From Shewanella mesophila (GTDB taxonomy: Bacteria; Pseudomonadota; Gammaproteobacteria; Enterobacterales; Shewanellaceae), in assembly GCF_019457515.1 (NCBI RefSeq), contig NZ_CP080421.1, positions 496,001 to 560,000 on the forward strand: a stretch of DNA of 64,000 bases, read 5' to 3'. Below the pieces are notes generated by a model that was given only the letters and a program-made list of their open reading frames with translations, was not told the origin of the DNA and made no database searches. Shown here in pieces: positions 36,882-46,531 of this stretch. The translations under genes were made by a program, and so were the position numbers. Positions within the stretch are counted from its first letter, which is position 1. Each line of letters begins with the position of its first letter.

Positions 36882-39113
36882 TTAATTAAATGGTTCGAGT
36901 GCTGAGAACTTAGGGCTCATGTGTTGGGTAGCGAGAGCTGGTTTAGTTATTACGGTTTTTGACGTTGCTATTTGGCTAATATCAACAGGGGCTGCATCTA
37001 TTTTGTAAATTGTACGGTTATCATAGTTCAGACTTTCGATTTCACTGAAGAAATGGTGGGTATGTAGTAATCCATATTGATTACCTTGCTGTGCAACAAG
37101 TTTCCAAACTCGCTCATGATATAATGAACAATTTGATGCGTCCGGATAACGACATTCAGAGGTACGACCGACACGTTGTATTACTAATGAGCCGTCGTCT
37201 CGAATCTGCCAATTTCCATACCAGATGCTGACTTCATCTGTGCTGAGTACACCGTCTTCATTGTAATCATTAGTACTAATGGTTTCGGCGTCGCCATTTG
37301 TATGTAACTCAAACCAATAGGTCTCTAAAGCATTTCTGAATGTTGCATTATCGTATGTGTATATGCCTGCAACGCTAAGACTATCCCAGGAGGGGAGATC
37401 GGTATCGGTGATAATTTTTCCTTGGCCAACGATGTAGCCTCTATAGTTGATGCCATCTTCACTTGCTTCTAAGGCAAACAAATCTAAAGCGTTACCTGTT
37501 TGTACTTTCTTAAATCTTGCCGTTGAATTGTCGGCAAAATTCAGTTGTAGTATTCCGTTGCTATTTTGCCAATTAAAAGGGTCGTCAGAGAATCTAAGCT
37601 CCCCGCTGGAATCACTGTTTAGGGTTATTATTTCTGTGTTTGAGGTAATGCTTTGGGAGACCATTTCGCTAGGAGTTGGAACGTATGCAGTATCTGCAGA
37701 GCCTACCTCAATCGGTAATATACCGTTTTCTTTAATCGCGGTTTGCAGCCGCGTATATGAGGATGTTTTATCTTCAACTTCACCGTTAGGGTAATGAAAG
37801 TTGGTATAAGAGGTGATAAAGAGAGAATCTTTACTGTTGCTTGAGCTGGCCCGTTTTAGTTCATGTTTTATGGTTGAATATTCGACTTGTATTTGTTTAG
37901 TAATGCCGTTAATTTCTACAAACTCGTAAGCCGTACCTACTTCTGGGGCTATCATCGTTGTGGTAATTGTACCATTTTGCTGTTTCCACTCGAAATCAAT
38001 ATCGCCAATGGAGCCTGTCCCATCTGTATTAAATAGATAGACTGTACCTGATTCAAGTGTACTACTAGGGAGAACATAATAGACGTTGGGCGTTTCGTAA
38101 GTAGAGGCTGTATCTATTAATGATTCATCACTGAATATCTCCTGTTGCGCCTCTGAGTATTCGGGACTGCTATTTATTTGTTGGATATAGCTATTTGCAG
38201 ATTCTATGTTGCTAACCAATTCGAGAGTATCGCTGATCCCGTCGGGTAGGGCTAAACTTTCATTGTTAATCGATTTGTCAATTGCAACCTTAATAGCCGT
38301 TGCAAGCGCAATCACTTCATCATAATTAAGTTGACTGGATAGTTGGTCGAACGTTTCTTGGTCTGTTATTGCTTTGTCTTTGTTTAGAAACGTCGCTAAA
38401 GCGTATTGTGCGGTAGTAATGTTCGTGACGTTGACTCCAAAATTATCAGCTTCATTGAGAATGTTATCTTCACCTGCTTGTTCGCTAAGGCTTGCAGCGG
38501 TGCCAAGCCAAGAGATCAATCCAGCATTACTTTGTTCACCATTTCCTTTGGCGGTAATAGTTATTGCTGATTCGGCTTCGCTGTCGTCTAGTGATAGATC
38601 TACTCGGTAATTGCCTTCATTGTCCGTAGTCACTTCCATCATTACGTCACGACCGCTTATATTCACTAATATAGTCGCATTTGACAGCGGGGAGTCTGTA
38701 GCTAAGCCAGCGATGGAAAGTGGGATAGTGATCGGGTTAACTGTTACCTTGGTTTTAGTGGATGCCGTTGCGCCATCGTTATCGGTAACGGTTAATTCTA
38801 ATTCAATAGTATCTCCTTCAAGCCCAACTTCTGGGGCAGTAAAAGAAACTGATGCTGAAGCATCGTTTGTTAATGTGATTCCATGACCACTGGTTACTGA
38901 CCACTGGTAGCTACTAATATTGCCATCTATATCATCAGCTGTTGCTGAGAGAGATACAGACGCTTTTTCTAGAATGGATATCGGAGCTACTGAGACCGTA
39001 GGAGGTTGATTTGTTACAACGTCTAAATCATCATCTGAGTCACCCTGGCCACATGCAGTGAGTAAAACAGATGCTGCAATAATTGAAGTGAGGTATGTGG
39101 GTTTAAACTTCAT
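36882..39113 (-). CDS. Large Ig/PKD-domain lipoprotein, function unknown
   Basis: 743-aa predicted surface or periplasmic lipoprotein. The lipobox LLTAC lies at about residue 21, followed by an Asp-rich linker. Next comes a PKD/REJ-like Ig domain (QPPTVSVAPISILEKASVSLSATADDIDGNISSYQWSV ... LTVTDNDGATAS), then a carboxypeptidase-regulatory-like beta domain (SPLSNATILVNISG... TDNEGNYRVDL). About 500 residues of beta-rich sequence without a recognised family follow, with an EF-hand-like DYNEDGVLSTDE stretch near the end. The start ATG 39113 has AAGGA 8 nt upstream. It lies 206 bp downstream of the ToxR-like regulator on the same strand and is a likely target. Confidence 0.85.
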   Translation of the reverse strand: MKFKPTYLTSIIAASVLLTACGQGDSDDDLDVVTNQPPTVSVAPISILEKASVSLSATADDIDGNISSYQWSVTSGHGITLTNDASASVSFTAPEVGLEGDTIELELTVTDNDGATASTKTKVTVNPITIPLSIAGLATDSPLSNATILVNISGRDVMMEVTTDNEGNYRVDLSLDDSEAESAITITAKGNGEQSNAGLISWLGTAASLSEQAGEDNILNEADNFGVNVTNITTAQYALATFLNKDKAITDQETFDQLSSQLNYDEVIALATAIKVAIDKSINNESLALPDGISDTLELVSNIESANSYIQQINSSPEYSEAQQEIFSDESLIDTASTYETPNVYYVLPSSTLESGTVYLFNTDGTGSIGDIDFEWKQQNGTITTTMIAPEVGTAYEFVEINGITKQIQVEYSTIKHELKRASSSNSKDSLFITSYTNFHYPNGEVEDKTSSYTRLQTAIKENGILPIEVGSADTAYVPTPSEMVSQSITSNTEIITLNSDSSGELRFSDDPFNWQNSNGILQLNFADNSTARFKKVQTGNALDLFALEASEDGINYRGYIVGQGKIITDTDLPSWDSLSVAGIYTYDNATFRNALETYWFELHTNGDAETISTNDYNEDGVLSTDEVSIWYGNWQIRDDGSLVIQRVGRTSECRYPDASNCSLYHERVWKLVAQQGNQYGLLHTHHFFSEIESLNYDNRTIYKIDAAPVDISQIATSKTVITKPALATQHMSPKFSALEPFN

Positions 39114-39318
39114 CTTTAAAGTCCTTTTAATATTATGCAATTAGTACCTGTATGAATAAATACGGAGAGACTCACAATTAACGTGGCTAAACCCATATTT
39201 ATAATCCAGTAATAGATATACATTAGGTGATTAAAAGTCGTTATTAAAAAAGTTTGAAAAATTTTGAAAGTAATTTATATCAATGGCTTATATTGTTGTT
39301 GTCGAGATTTTTGAACGG

Positions 39319-40203
39319 TCAGAACCAAGGCAATAAGTGTTGGTAAAGCTCATTAGACTCAGATGCGATACCTTGAGCACCATATGTTAAGGCTGTTTTA
39401 CGTAACGATTCAGATGGCACAATAGTATAGAGATAAATAGGCGTATCGATGTTTTGCTCTCGTACAAGCTGTATGAACTTTAAACCAGATAACGGATCTT
39501 GATCTCTTCCCATATCAGTGATGATTGCATCATATTTATATAGAGATAGTAGTAACATGGCATCTTGTGTTGAGGTTGCATTATAGATGCCGAAGTGGTG
39601 TTGCTCGAGGTGTTTCTGTTCTCTTTGATTATTTTCGGGATGGTCATCTACCCATAGAATTCGCGCATTTACCTTTTGTGGTTCCGCGAGTTTTAGACGT
39701 TGTGATTTTGCTTGATGAAAACCCAAAATTAACGCTACACAGAACACTCCCAAACTGAGTAATGTTAAATAGATTCTGTGTTGTGAAGTTCTAGGCTTGA
39801 GCGATGCATTTTTTAGTCGGTCGGGCTTATATGGTTCTGTCATGTTGTCGTGTTGTGGTGGTGTAGTAATGTTTTCTTTTTCTAATTTAATTAGATTTAT
39901 AGCGACTTCATGGGATAGCTGATAGCCCCTACCATGCAATGTTTGGATTAGGGGGATGGTTAGACCCAGTTTAGCAAATAGTTTACGAGTGTCGGAAATT
40001 AAGCGAGATATAGACCAGTGGCTTACTATGGTGTTAGGCCAAATAGTATTCAATAGATATGTTTGCTTGCAATAGTCAGGATAAGCTTCGATCAATAGCA
40101 CCAGTAAAGTAACTATTCTTTCGTCACAAGTAACTAATTGTTCATCGATATAAAGAGCACGTGCATTGATATCTAGAACAAAAGTGTCAAAGCTATATTG
40201 CAT
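39319..40203 (-). CDS. ToxR/CadC-like membrane regulator with C-terminal receiver-like domain
   Basis: 294-aa protein of unusual architecture. Residues about 8-95 form an OmpR-type winged helix (SHWSISRLISDTRKLF ... IQTLHGRGYQL) without a receiver in front, as in ToxR/CadC. One membrane segment follows at about 144-162. Residues 180-294 form a receiver fold: acidic pair D186-D187 (ILWVDDHPENN), phospho-acceptor D230 (YDAIITDMGR), a Thr at 260, but no matching Lys. If the helix domain is cytoplasmic, the receiver would sit in the periplasm, away from ATP-fed kinases. It may instead sense a ligand or dimerise. It is upstream of the large lipoprotein gene. Confidence 0.85.
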   Translation of the reverse strand: MQYSFDTFVLDINARALYIDEQLVTCDERIVTLLVLLIEAYPDYCKQTYLLNTIWPNTIVSHWSISRLISDTRKLFAKLGLTIPLIQTLHGRGYQLSHEVAINLIKLEKENITTPPQHDNMTEPYKPDRLKNASLKPRTSQHRIYLTLLSLGVFCVALILGFHQAKSQRLKLAEPQKVNARILWVDDHPENNQREQKHLEQHHFGIYNATSTQDAMLLLSLYKYDAIITDMGRDQDPLSGLKFIQLVREQNIDTPIYLYTIVPSESLRKTALTYGAQGIASESNELYQHLLPWF

Positions 40204-40379
40204 TAAAATACCTTTAGTGTGACAAAATTAGCACCTCCTTAAATGTTATATTAATGTTTCTAAAAAGTACAAGTGACAGGACGTCAGTGATATTTATTAT
40301 ATGACTGTAACGTTATCATTCTGAACTGCTCCGTGAAACATCTTCTGTTATACTGCCAGCCTGATTTTTTGGAGGCAGA

Positions 40380-42581
40380 ATGGACGTATCTTCTTTACTC
40401 GATGGTTTAAACGACAAACAGCGTGAAGCCGTTAGCGCGCCGCAATCTAGCATGTTGGTATTAGCTGGCGCGGGCAGCGGTAAAACTCGAGTGTTAACCC
40501 ATCGTATTGCATGGCTGATGCATGAGTACCAGCAGAGTCCTTATTCAATTTTAGCTGTGACCTTTACCAATAAGGCCGCAGCAGAGATGCGTGAGCGTGT
40601 TGAAAAAGTCAGTGGAAGTAGCATGGGGCGGATGTGGATCGGTACTTTCCACGGATTAGCTCATCGTTTACTACGCACCCATTACCAAGATGCCAACTTG
40701 CCTCAAAGTTTCCAAATTCTCGATTCTGACGACCAACTTAGGCTGATTAAACGGATTCTTAAGAGCCTCAATCTCGATGAGAAGCAGTATCCTCCGCGTC
40801 AGGCTCAAGGCTATATTAACGGTAAGAAAGACCAAGGCTTACGCCCAAAGCATATCGATGCGGGTGGTTTCCCTATCGAGCAAAACTTACTTAAAATTTA
40901 TCAGGTTTATCAGGAGTCTTGCGATCGTGCTGGCCTTGTCGATTTCGCCGAAATCTTATTACGGGCTCACGAGTTATGGCTCAATAAGCCCCATATCTTA
41001 GAGCATTATCAAGACAGATTTAAAAATATTCTCGTCGACGAGTTTCAAGATACCAACGCGATTCAGTATGCCTGGATCCGCGTGCTTGCTGGCAATACGG
41101 CCAATGTGATGATCGTGGGTGATGACGATCAGTCTATTTATGGCTGGCGCGGCGCACAGGTGGAGAACCTACATAAGTTTTTAGACGATTTTCCTCGCGC
41201 ACAGACGATACGCTTGGAACAAAATTATCGCTCCAGCGCCAATATTCTTAACGCATCGAACGAATTGATCGCTAATAATCCAGAACGTCTCGGTAAAAAA
41301 CTGTGGACCGAAGATAAGGCTGGTGAACCAATTGGGGTTTACTGTGCCTTTAACGAGATGGATGAGGCTCGCTTCATCGTCGGCCGGATCATGGACTGGC
41401 AAGATATGGGCGGTGACTTAAGTGATTGCGCCATTCTTTATCGTTCTAATGCCCAATCTCGTGTTTTGGAGGAAGCGTTATTACACAAAGGGATGGCATA
41501 TCGCATTTACGGTGGCCTGCGATTCTTCGAGCGCCAAGAGATTAAAGATGCTATGGGGTATCTGCGCTTAATCAGCAATAAAAATGATGATGCCGCATTT
41601 GAGCGAATCATCAATACCCCAGCCAGAGGCATAGGCGGTCGAACCTTAGATATCTTGCGCTCTACGGCGCGTCAGCAAGAGTTAACGCTATGGCAAACTT
41701 GTCTATGTGTACTCGATGAAAAACTATTGAGTGGACGGGCCGCGAACGCGGTGCGTGGCTTTATGGATCTAATTGTTGAGCTGCAACAAGATACAGAAGA
41801 GCAATCCTTACATCGTATGACAGACTATGTGATCCAAGCATCTGGTCTTAAAACCATGTATGAAACTGAAAAGGGTGAAAAAGCCCGCGCGCGCGTAGAA
41901 AACTTAGAGGAACTGGTTACGGCCGCTCGTACTTTTGTGATGCCGGAAGACCTCGAAGATATGGGCGAGCTCAATGCTTTCTTATCCCATGCGGCGCTGG
42001 AGGCTGGCGAGGGCCAAGCCGATGCCTTTACCGATGCGGTGCAGCTTATGACCTTGCATTCTGCTAAGGGCTTGGAATTTCCGATGGTATTCATGTCTGG
42101 TGTCGAAGAGGGGATTTTCCCGAGTCAAATGGCGATGGATGAAGGCGATAGGCTCGATGAGGAGCGTCGTCTCTGTTATGTGGGGATGACCCGCGCCATG
42201 AAACAGTTATATATCACCTACGCGGAATCACGGCGTATCTATGGCCGTGAAAATTTTGCGCGGCCATCGCGTTTTATTAAAGAGATCCCGAGTGATTTTG
42301 TTCAGGAGATCCGCCTTAAGGCGCAAGTGACGGCGCCAGTAAATCGCTTTACTAACCGGATCTCTGATGTCATTAGTGAAAGCCGTAACCGCCCAGTGAG
42401 GGCGGTGGCTGGTCATGACTCTGGTTTTAGCCTTGGTCAGCGAGTGATGCATTTTAAGTTTGGCGAAGGCAAAGTGATCGATCTCGAGGGTACTGGTGAG
42501 CAGGCCGTTATCGAAGTGAATTTTGACGATGTTGGACGCAAGCGTTTAAAAATTGCTTTTGCTCGCTTGGAAAAATGCTAA
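40380..42581 (+). CDS. uvrD: DNA helicase II
   Basis: 3'-5' SF1 helicase acting in nucleotide excision and mismatch repair. The 733-aa protein starts DVSSLLDGLNDKQREAVSAP, with Walker A AGAGSGKT, motif II VDEFQDTN, motif III VGDDDQSIYGWRGA, motif IV QNYRSS, motif V LMTLHSAKGLEFPMVF and motif VI RRLCYVGMTRA. A UvrD C-terminal Tudor-like segment (LGQRVMHFKFGEGKVIDLEG) distinguishes it from Rep. It is probably monocistronic. No good LexA box was found in front. Confidence 0.97.
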   Translation: MDVSSLLDGLNDKQREAVSAPQSSMLVLAGAGSGKTRVLTHRIAWLMHEYQQSPYSILAVTFTNKAAAEMRERVEKVSGSSMGRMWIGTFHGLAHRLLRTHYQDANLPQSFQILDSDDQLRLIKRILKSLNLDEKQYPPRQAQGYINGKKDQGLRPKHIDAGGFPIEQNLLKIYQVYQESCDRAGLVDFAEILLRAHELWLNKPHILEHYQDRFKNILVDEFQDTNAIQYAWIRVLAGNTANVMIVGDDDQSIYGWRGAQVENLHKFLDDFPRAQTIRLEQNYRSSANILNASNELIANNPERLGKKLWTEDKAGEPIGVYCAFNEMDEARFIVGRIMDWQDMGGDLSDCAILYRSNAQSRVLEEALLHKGMAYRIYGGLRFFERQEIKDAMGYLRLISNKNDDAAFERIINTPARGIGGRTLDILRSTARQQELTLWQTCLCVLDEKLLSGRAANAVRGFMDLIVELQQDTEEQSLHRMTDYVIQASGLKTMYETEKGEKARARVENLEELVTAARTFVMPEDLEDMGELNAFLSHAALEAGEGQADAFTDAVQLMTLHSAKGLEFPMVFMSGVEEGIFPSQMAMDEGDRLDEERRLCYVGMTRAMKQLYITYAESRRIYGRENFARPSRFIKEIPSDFVQEIRLKAQVTAPVNRFTNRISDVISESRNRPVRAVAGHDSGFSLGQRVMHFKFGEGKVIDLEGTGEQAVIEVNFDDVGRKRLKIAFARLEKC

Positions 42582-42687
42582 TCGCTGTGGCAATAGAAAG
42601 GGGCGAAAGTGGTATTATGTTAGCCATACTGCCTGTATAACAAGAATCGATTAAAGGCTAAGTGGTATTTTAGGAGAGCCTCATCAT

Positions 42688-43548
42688 ATGAACATTAGGG
42701 ATAAATTTGACGTTTATTTGCGTCTTGCTCGCATGGACCGTCCCATAGGTACTTTGTTGTTACTCTGGCCTTGTTTAATGGCTTTAGTCTTAGCCGCCGA
42801 TGGCATGCCAGACTTAAACGTTTTGATTATCTTCATTGTTGGTGTAGTCGTGATGCGTGCCTGTGGCTGTATCATCAATGACTATGCCGATCGAGATTTA
42901 GATGCTCACGTGGACCGTACCAAGTCTCGGCCTTTAGCGAGCGGAGAAGTGACAGTAAAAGAAGCCTTGAGCTTGTTTGTTGTGTTGGGACTGTTTGCCT
43001 TTGGCTTAGTGTTGATGCTCAACCCTTTGGTGGTTAAGTTATCGGTTGTCGGTATCATCTTGACTATCATCTACCCCTTTACTAAGCGCTTTACTAACAT
43101 GCCGCAGATGTTCCTTGGGGTCGTGTGGAGTTGGTCTATCCCTATGGCTTATGCTGCGCAAACGGGCAGCGTACCAATAGAGGCATGGTGGTTATTTGCC
43201 GCTAATTGGTGCTGGACCGTGGCCTACGACACCATGTATGCCATGGTCGACCGTGATGACGATTTAAAGGTGGGGATCAAATCTACGGCCATATTATTTG
43301 GTCGTTTTGATCGGCAGATCATTGGACTGTTTCAATTAGCGGCACTGCTATGTTTTATCATGGCGGGGCTGAGTGCGGATCGCGGCTTAGTATTCGGTCT
43401 TGGGATCATGACTTTTATCGGTTTCAGTTTGTATCAGCAAAAGCTTATTTTTGCTCGTGAAAGAGCCCCCTGTTTTAAAGCTTTCCTCAATAACAACTGG
43501 GCTGGTTTGGCATTGTTTGTCGCTTTGGGTGTCGATTATTTAGTTTGA
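42688..43548 (+). CDS. ubiA: 4-hydroxybenzoate octaprenyltransferase
   Basis: Integral membrane prenyltransferase that attaches the polyprenyl tail in ubiquinone synthesis. The 286-aa protein has about eight or nine membrane segments and both Asp-rich motifs: [20 protein letters not shown] and [20 protein letters not shown]. Length matches E. coli UbiA (290). It stands alone, away from the ubiEJB cluster also in this window. Confidence 0.97.
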   Translation: MNIRDKFDVYLRLARMDRPIGTLLLLWPCLMALVLAADGMPDLNVLIIFIVGVVVMRACGCIINDYADRDLDAHVDRTKSRPLASGEVTVKEALSLFVVLGLFAFGLVLMLNPLVVKLSVVGIILTIIYPFTKRFTNMPQMFLGVVWSWSIPMAYAAQTGSVPIEAWWLFAANWCWTVAYDTMYAMVDRDDDLKVGIKSTAILFGRFDRQIIGLFQLAALLCFIMAGLSADRGLVFGLGIMTFIGFSLYQQKLIFARERAPCFKAFLNNNWAGLALFVALGVDYLV

Positions 43549-43592
43549 ATCGCTGGTTTGTGACTTCTTGACGACATGGCTCATCAATTAAC

Positions 43593-43619
43593 TAAATCAT
43601 TTTAGTCATTGGCCGATGA
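43593..43619 (+). promoter_or_regulatory. Sigma-28 (FliA) promoter
   Basis: TAAATCAT (43593-43600), an 11-bp spacer, and GCCGATGA (43612-43619) fit the FliA consensus TAAAGTTT-N11-GCCGATAA, with an exact spacer and 7 of 8 bases in the -10. It lies 58 bases before a FlxA-like gene; E. coli flxA is itself FliA-dependent. Confidence 0.75.
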
Positions 43620-43677
43620 ATAGAAGCGATGAATATTAATATCACTCAGCACAAGTTGCTCGTTAAGGAAGGGCAGT

Positions 43678-44139
43678 ATGAACATTCAAGGAATAAACCA
43701 GCAAAGCCTTGGCCCAACAAGTTTGAGCCGATTAACTGTAGTTGCGAAAGATTTAGTGGCTGTGAAAGAAACGGCTGCCTCAGCTGTCGTGGCATCCAGT
43801 CAGGAAAGCAGTCAAGTTTCTATCTCTAGTGAAGGTCGCCAAGCGTTGGCTAGTGAACTTGGTGGTGCATTGCACGCTAGAGTCAATGAAATGCAAGAAA
43901 CTCAGCAAGCGGCAGCTAGCGACAAATCCCATAAGCCTTCCCTTGATGAGCTGATTGAACAGCGCAAAGAGAAAATAAAAGCACTTCAGCAAGAGCTTAA
44001 GGCCTTAGCTAACGATAAAAGTGAAACGGCCGAAAAGCGTCGAGCTCAGATTAGAACCGAAATCGCGGTGTTGTCTGCCCAAATTGCCGATTTAATGGAG
44101 CAAAAAGCTGAGAATGAGAAGCAGTCTTCGGCAATTTAG
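43678..44139 (+). CDS. FlxA-like coiled-coil protein, flagellar regulon member
   Basis: 153-aa soluble protein. The N-terminal half is Ser/Ala/Val-rich and contains QVSISSEGRQALASELGG; the C-terminal half (about 85-150) is a charged coiled coil (LIEQRKEKIKALQQELKALANDKSETAEKRRAQI). This pattern recalls the FlxA-like family (unknown function, co-expressed with flagella). The sigma-28 promoter just upstream supports the link. GGAAGGGCAG precedes ATG 43678. No other flagellar gene is in the window. Family assignment is by pattern only. Confidence 0.75.
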   Translation: MNIQGINQQSLGPTSLSRLTVVAKDLVAVKETAASAVVASSQESSQVSISSEGRQALASELGGALHARVNEMQETQQAAASDKSHKPSLDELIEQRKEKIKALQQELKALANDKSETAEKRRAQIRTEIAVLSAQIADLMEQKAENEKQSSAI

Positions 44140-44230
44140 CTCTGTTACGGGCTTAATTTCATATAAAAATCTTCGCCTTAAAAGGCTTAAATTAACGCCA
44201 CGAGGTTGAAACCAGCGTCGACTCCCCCAT

Positions 44231-44254
44231 ATGTTATTTACAAATAAATAACAT
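44231..44254. repeat. Perfect 10-bp inverted repeat before the polytopic protein gene
   Basis: ATGTTATTTA-CAAA-TAAATAACAT is a perfect AT-rich dyad ending 17 bases before the next ATG and just ahead of its Shine-Dalgarno (AGGGAG). It may be an operator or an mRNA hairpin. Confidence 0.6.
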
Positions 44255-44271
44255 TACACAGGGAGCCTTCT

Positions 44272-45354
44272 ATGAGGCGAAGTGTTAAATATCGTTTGTT
44301 GTTTCTGTTATCCGCCGTTGTGGCTTACAGTCTTGGCTTTACTTATCTTCCCGCGAGTTTAGATGAACCTAGTGCACTGATTCGGCTAAGTGTATTTTCT
44401 GTTATCTACTTCCTTGTTTTACCACTCGGCTATTGGATAGCCATCATCAAAGTATCTGGTCAAAAGTTATGGAAGCTACTTATCATTTTTAGTCTCAGCA
44501 GCCTGATGGCACGTCTTAGTTTTCCGGCGGAGATTGCGAGCTACTTTGAGTTTATCGCCTGGCTGCGCTTTCCGATTATTGCCGTATTACTCGCGATTGA
44601 ACTGTATCTAATCGTGAGTATTGCGAGGGGGCTGTGGCAAGCGAGATCGGCCAAAGGCGATCCGCGGCTCACAGCGATAAATCAATATGGCGCCAATCCT
44701 TCGCAACCACAGTTTGCAACAGACAGCTCAGATAGACCCCAAGTTCAGGATGATAAGAAGCTCACCTTGGGATATATGTTGGCGACCGAGCCTGCCAGTT
44801 GGTATTACGCCATTCGTTATTTTTCTCGGCATCATGTCGGCGCAATTGCACATATTACCTCCTTATCTTCGAGCCGTTGGCATCTGCTGTCGCTGATCAT
44901 GGCGTTGATGGCTTTTGCGATAGGCAGTTATTTCGTCTTAGTCGATTGGAGTGAATTAGTGGCACTATTTTCCGCTGGGTTTATCGCCTATGGTGCGGTG
45001 CTACTCTGTGCAAACCACCGAATTGCGCGGCACTATAGTTGTTATCTCATCGATGACAAGCTGGTGTTAAATCATGGTATTTGGGGAATGTTAGTTGTCG
45101 AACCCAATCGTATTGCAGGTGTGGAATTACTCGATGGCAGTGCACAGCGAGACAAGCAAGATCTAAGTTTCGGTAGAGGAGTGAGTAATACTCGAATTAT
45201 GTTTACCTCTCCTCAAGTCTATATGGGCGCAATGGGGCAGTTAACAGAGTGGGTGAATAGGGTCGACTTAGTGCTCGATGAGCCGCAGCAATTTAAGTCT
45301 ATTATTGAGGCTGCGAATTTAAATGGAGAGCTGCAGTTACAAGAGGCGAGTTAG
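44272..45354 (+). CDS. Polytopic membrane protein, unknown function
   Basis: 360-aa membrane protein not recognised by name. There are about four membrane helices in residues 8-120, a hydrophilic region (125-200), two more helices (RWHLLSLIMALMAFAIGSYFV, ALFSAGFIAYGAVLLC), and a C-terminal beta-rich domain (YSCYLIDDKLVLNHGIWGMLVVEPNRIAGVELL ... RIMFTSPQVYMG). The last domain resembles bacterial PH-like domains (strand pattern only; inference). It starts at ATG 44272 after AGGGAG. A palindrome sits just upstream. Confidence 0.75.
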   Translation: MRRSVKYRLLFLLSAVVAYSLGFTYLPASLDEPSALIRLSVFSVIYFLVLPLGYWIAIIKVSGQKLWKLLIIFSLSSLMARLSFPAEIASYFEFIAWLRFPIIAVLLAIELYLIVSIARGLWQARSAKGDPRLTAINQYGANPSQPQFATDSSDRPQVQDDKKLTLGYMLATEPASWYYAIRYFSRHHVGAIAHITSLSSSRWHLLSLIMALMAFAIGSYFVLVDWSELVALFSAGFIAYGAVLLCANHRIARHYSCYLIDDKLVLNHGIWGMLVVEPNRIAGVELLDGSAQRDKQDLSFGRGVSNTRIMFTSPQVYMGAMGQLTEWVNRVDLVLDEPQQFKSIIEAANLNGELQLQEAS

Positions 45355-45370
45355 TTTGTTGAACAGCCAA

Positions 45371-45400
45371 TAAAAAGCCAGTGACAATATCACTGGCTTC
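45371..45400. terminator. Terminator shared with hemB
   Basis: AAGCCAGTGA/TCACTGGCTT stem between converging genes; the T-run (TTTTTATTGG) is on the minus strand, so it ends the hemB transcript. Confidence 0.85.
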
Positions 45401-45421
45401 TCTTGCTACAGAGTTAACTGC

Positions 45422-46447
<1,026 letters not shown>

Positions 46448-46531
46448 CTAATTTAGGGTTGCTGACTTTAACAGCTCACACCTTTGGATTGGCGAGGTTG
46501 CCATAGTGCAGTTGTTTAAGTTTTATGTTGT

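Noticed and set aside
40330..40380. Possible LexA box before uvrD (CTGT...CCAG)
   Set aside because: Spacing between CTG and CAG is 9, not 10, and the flanks do not fit the consensus.
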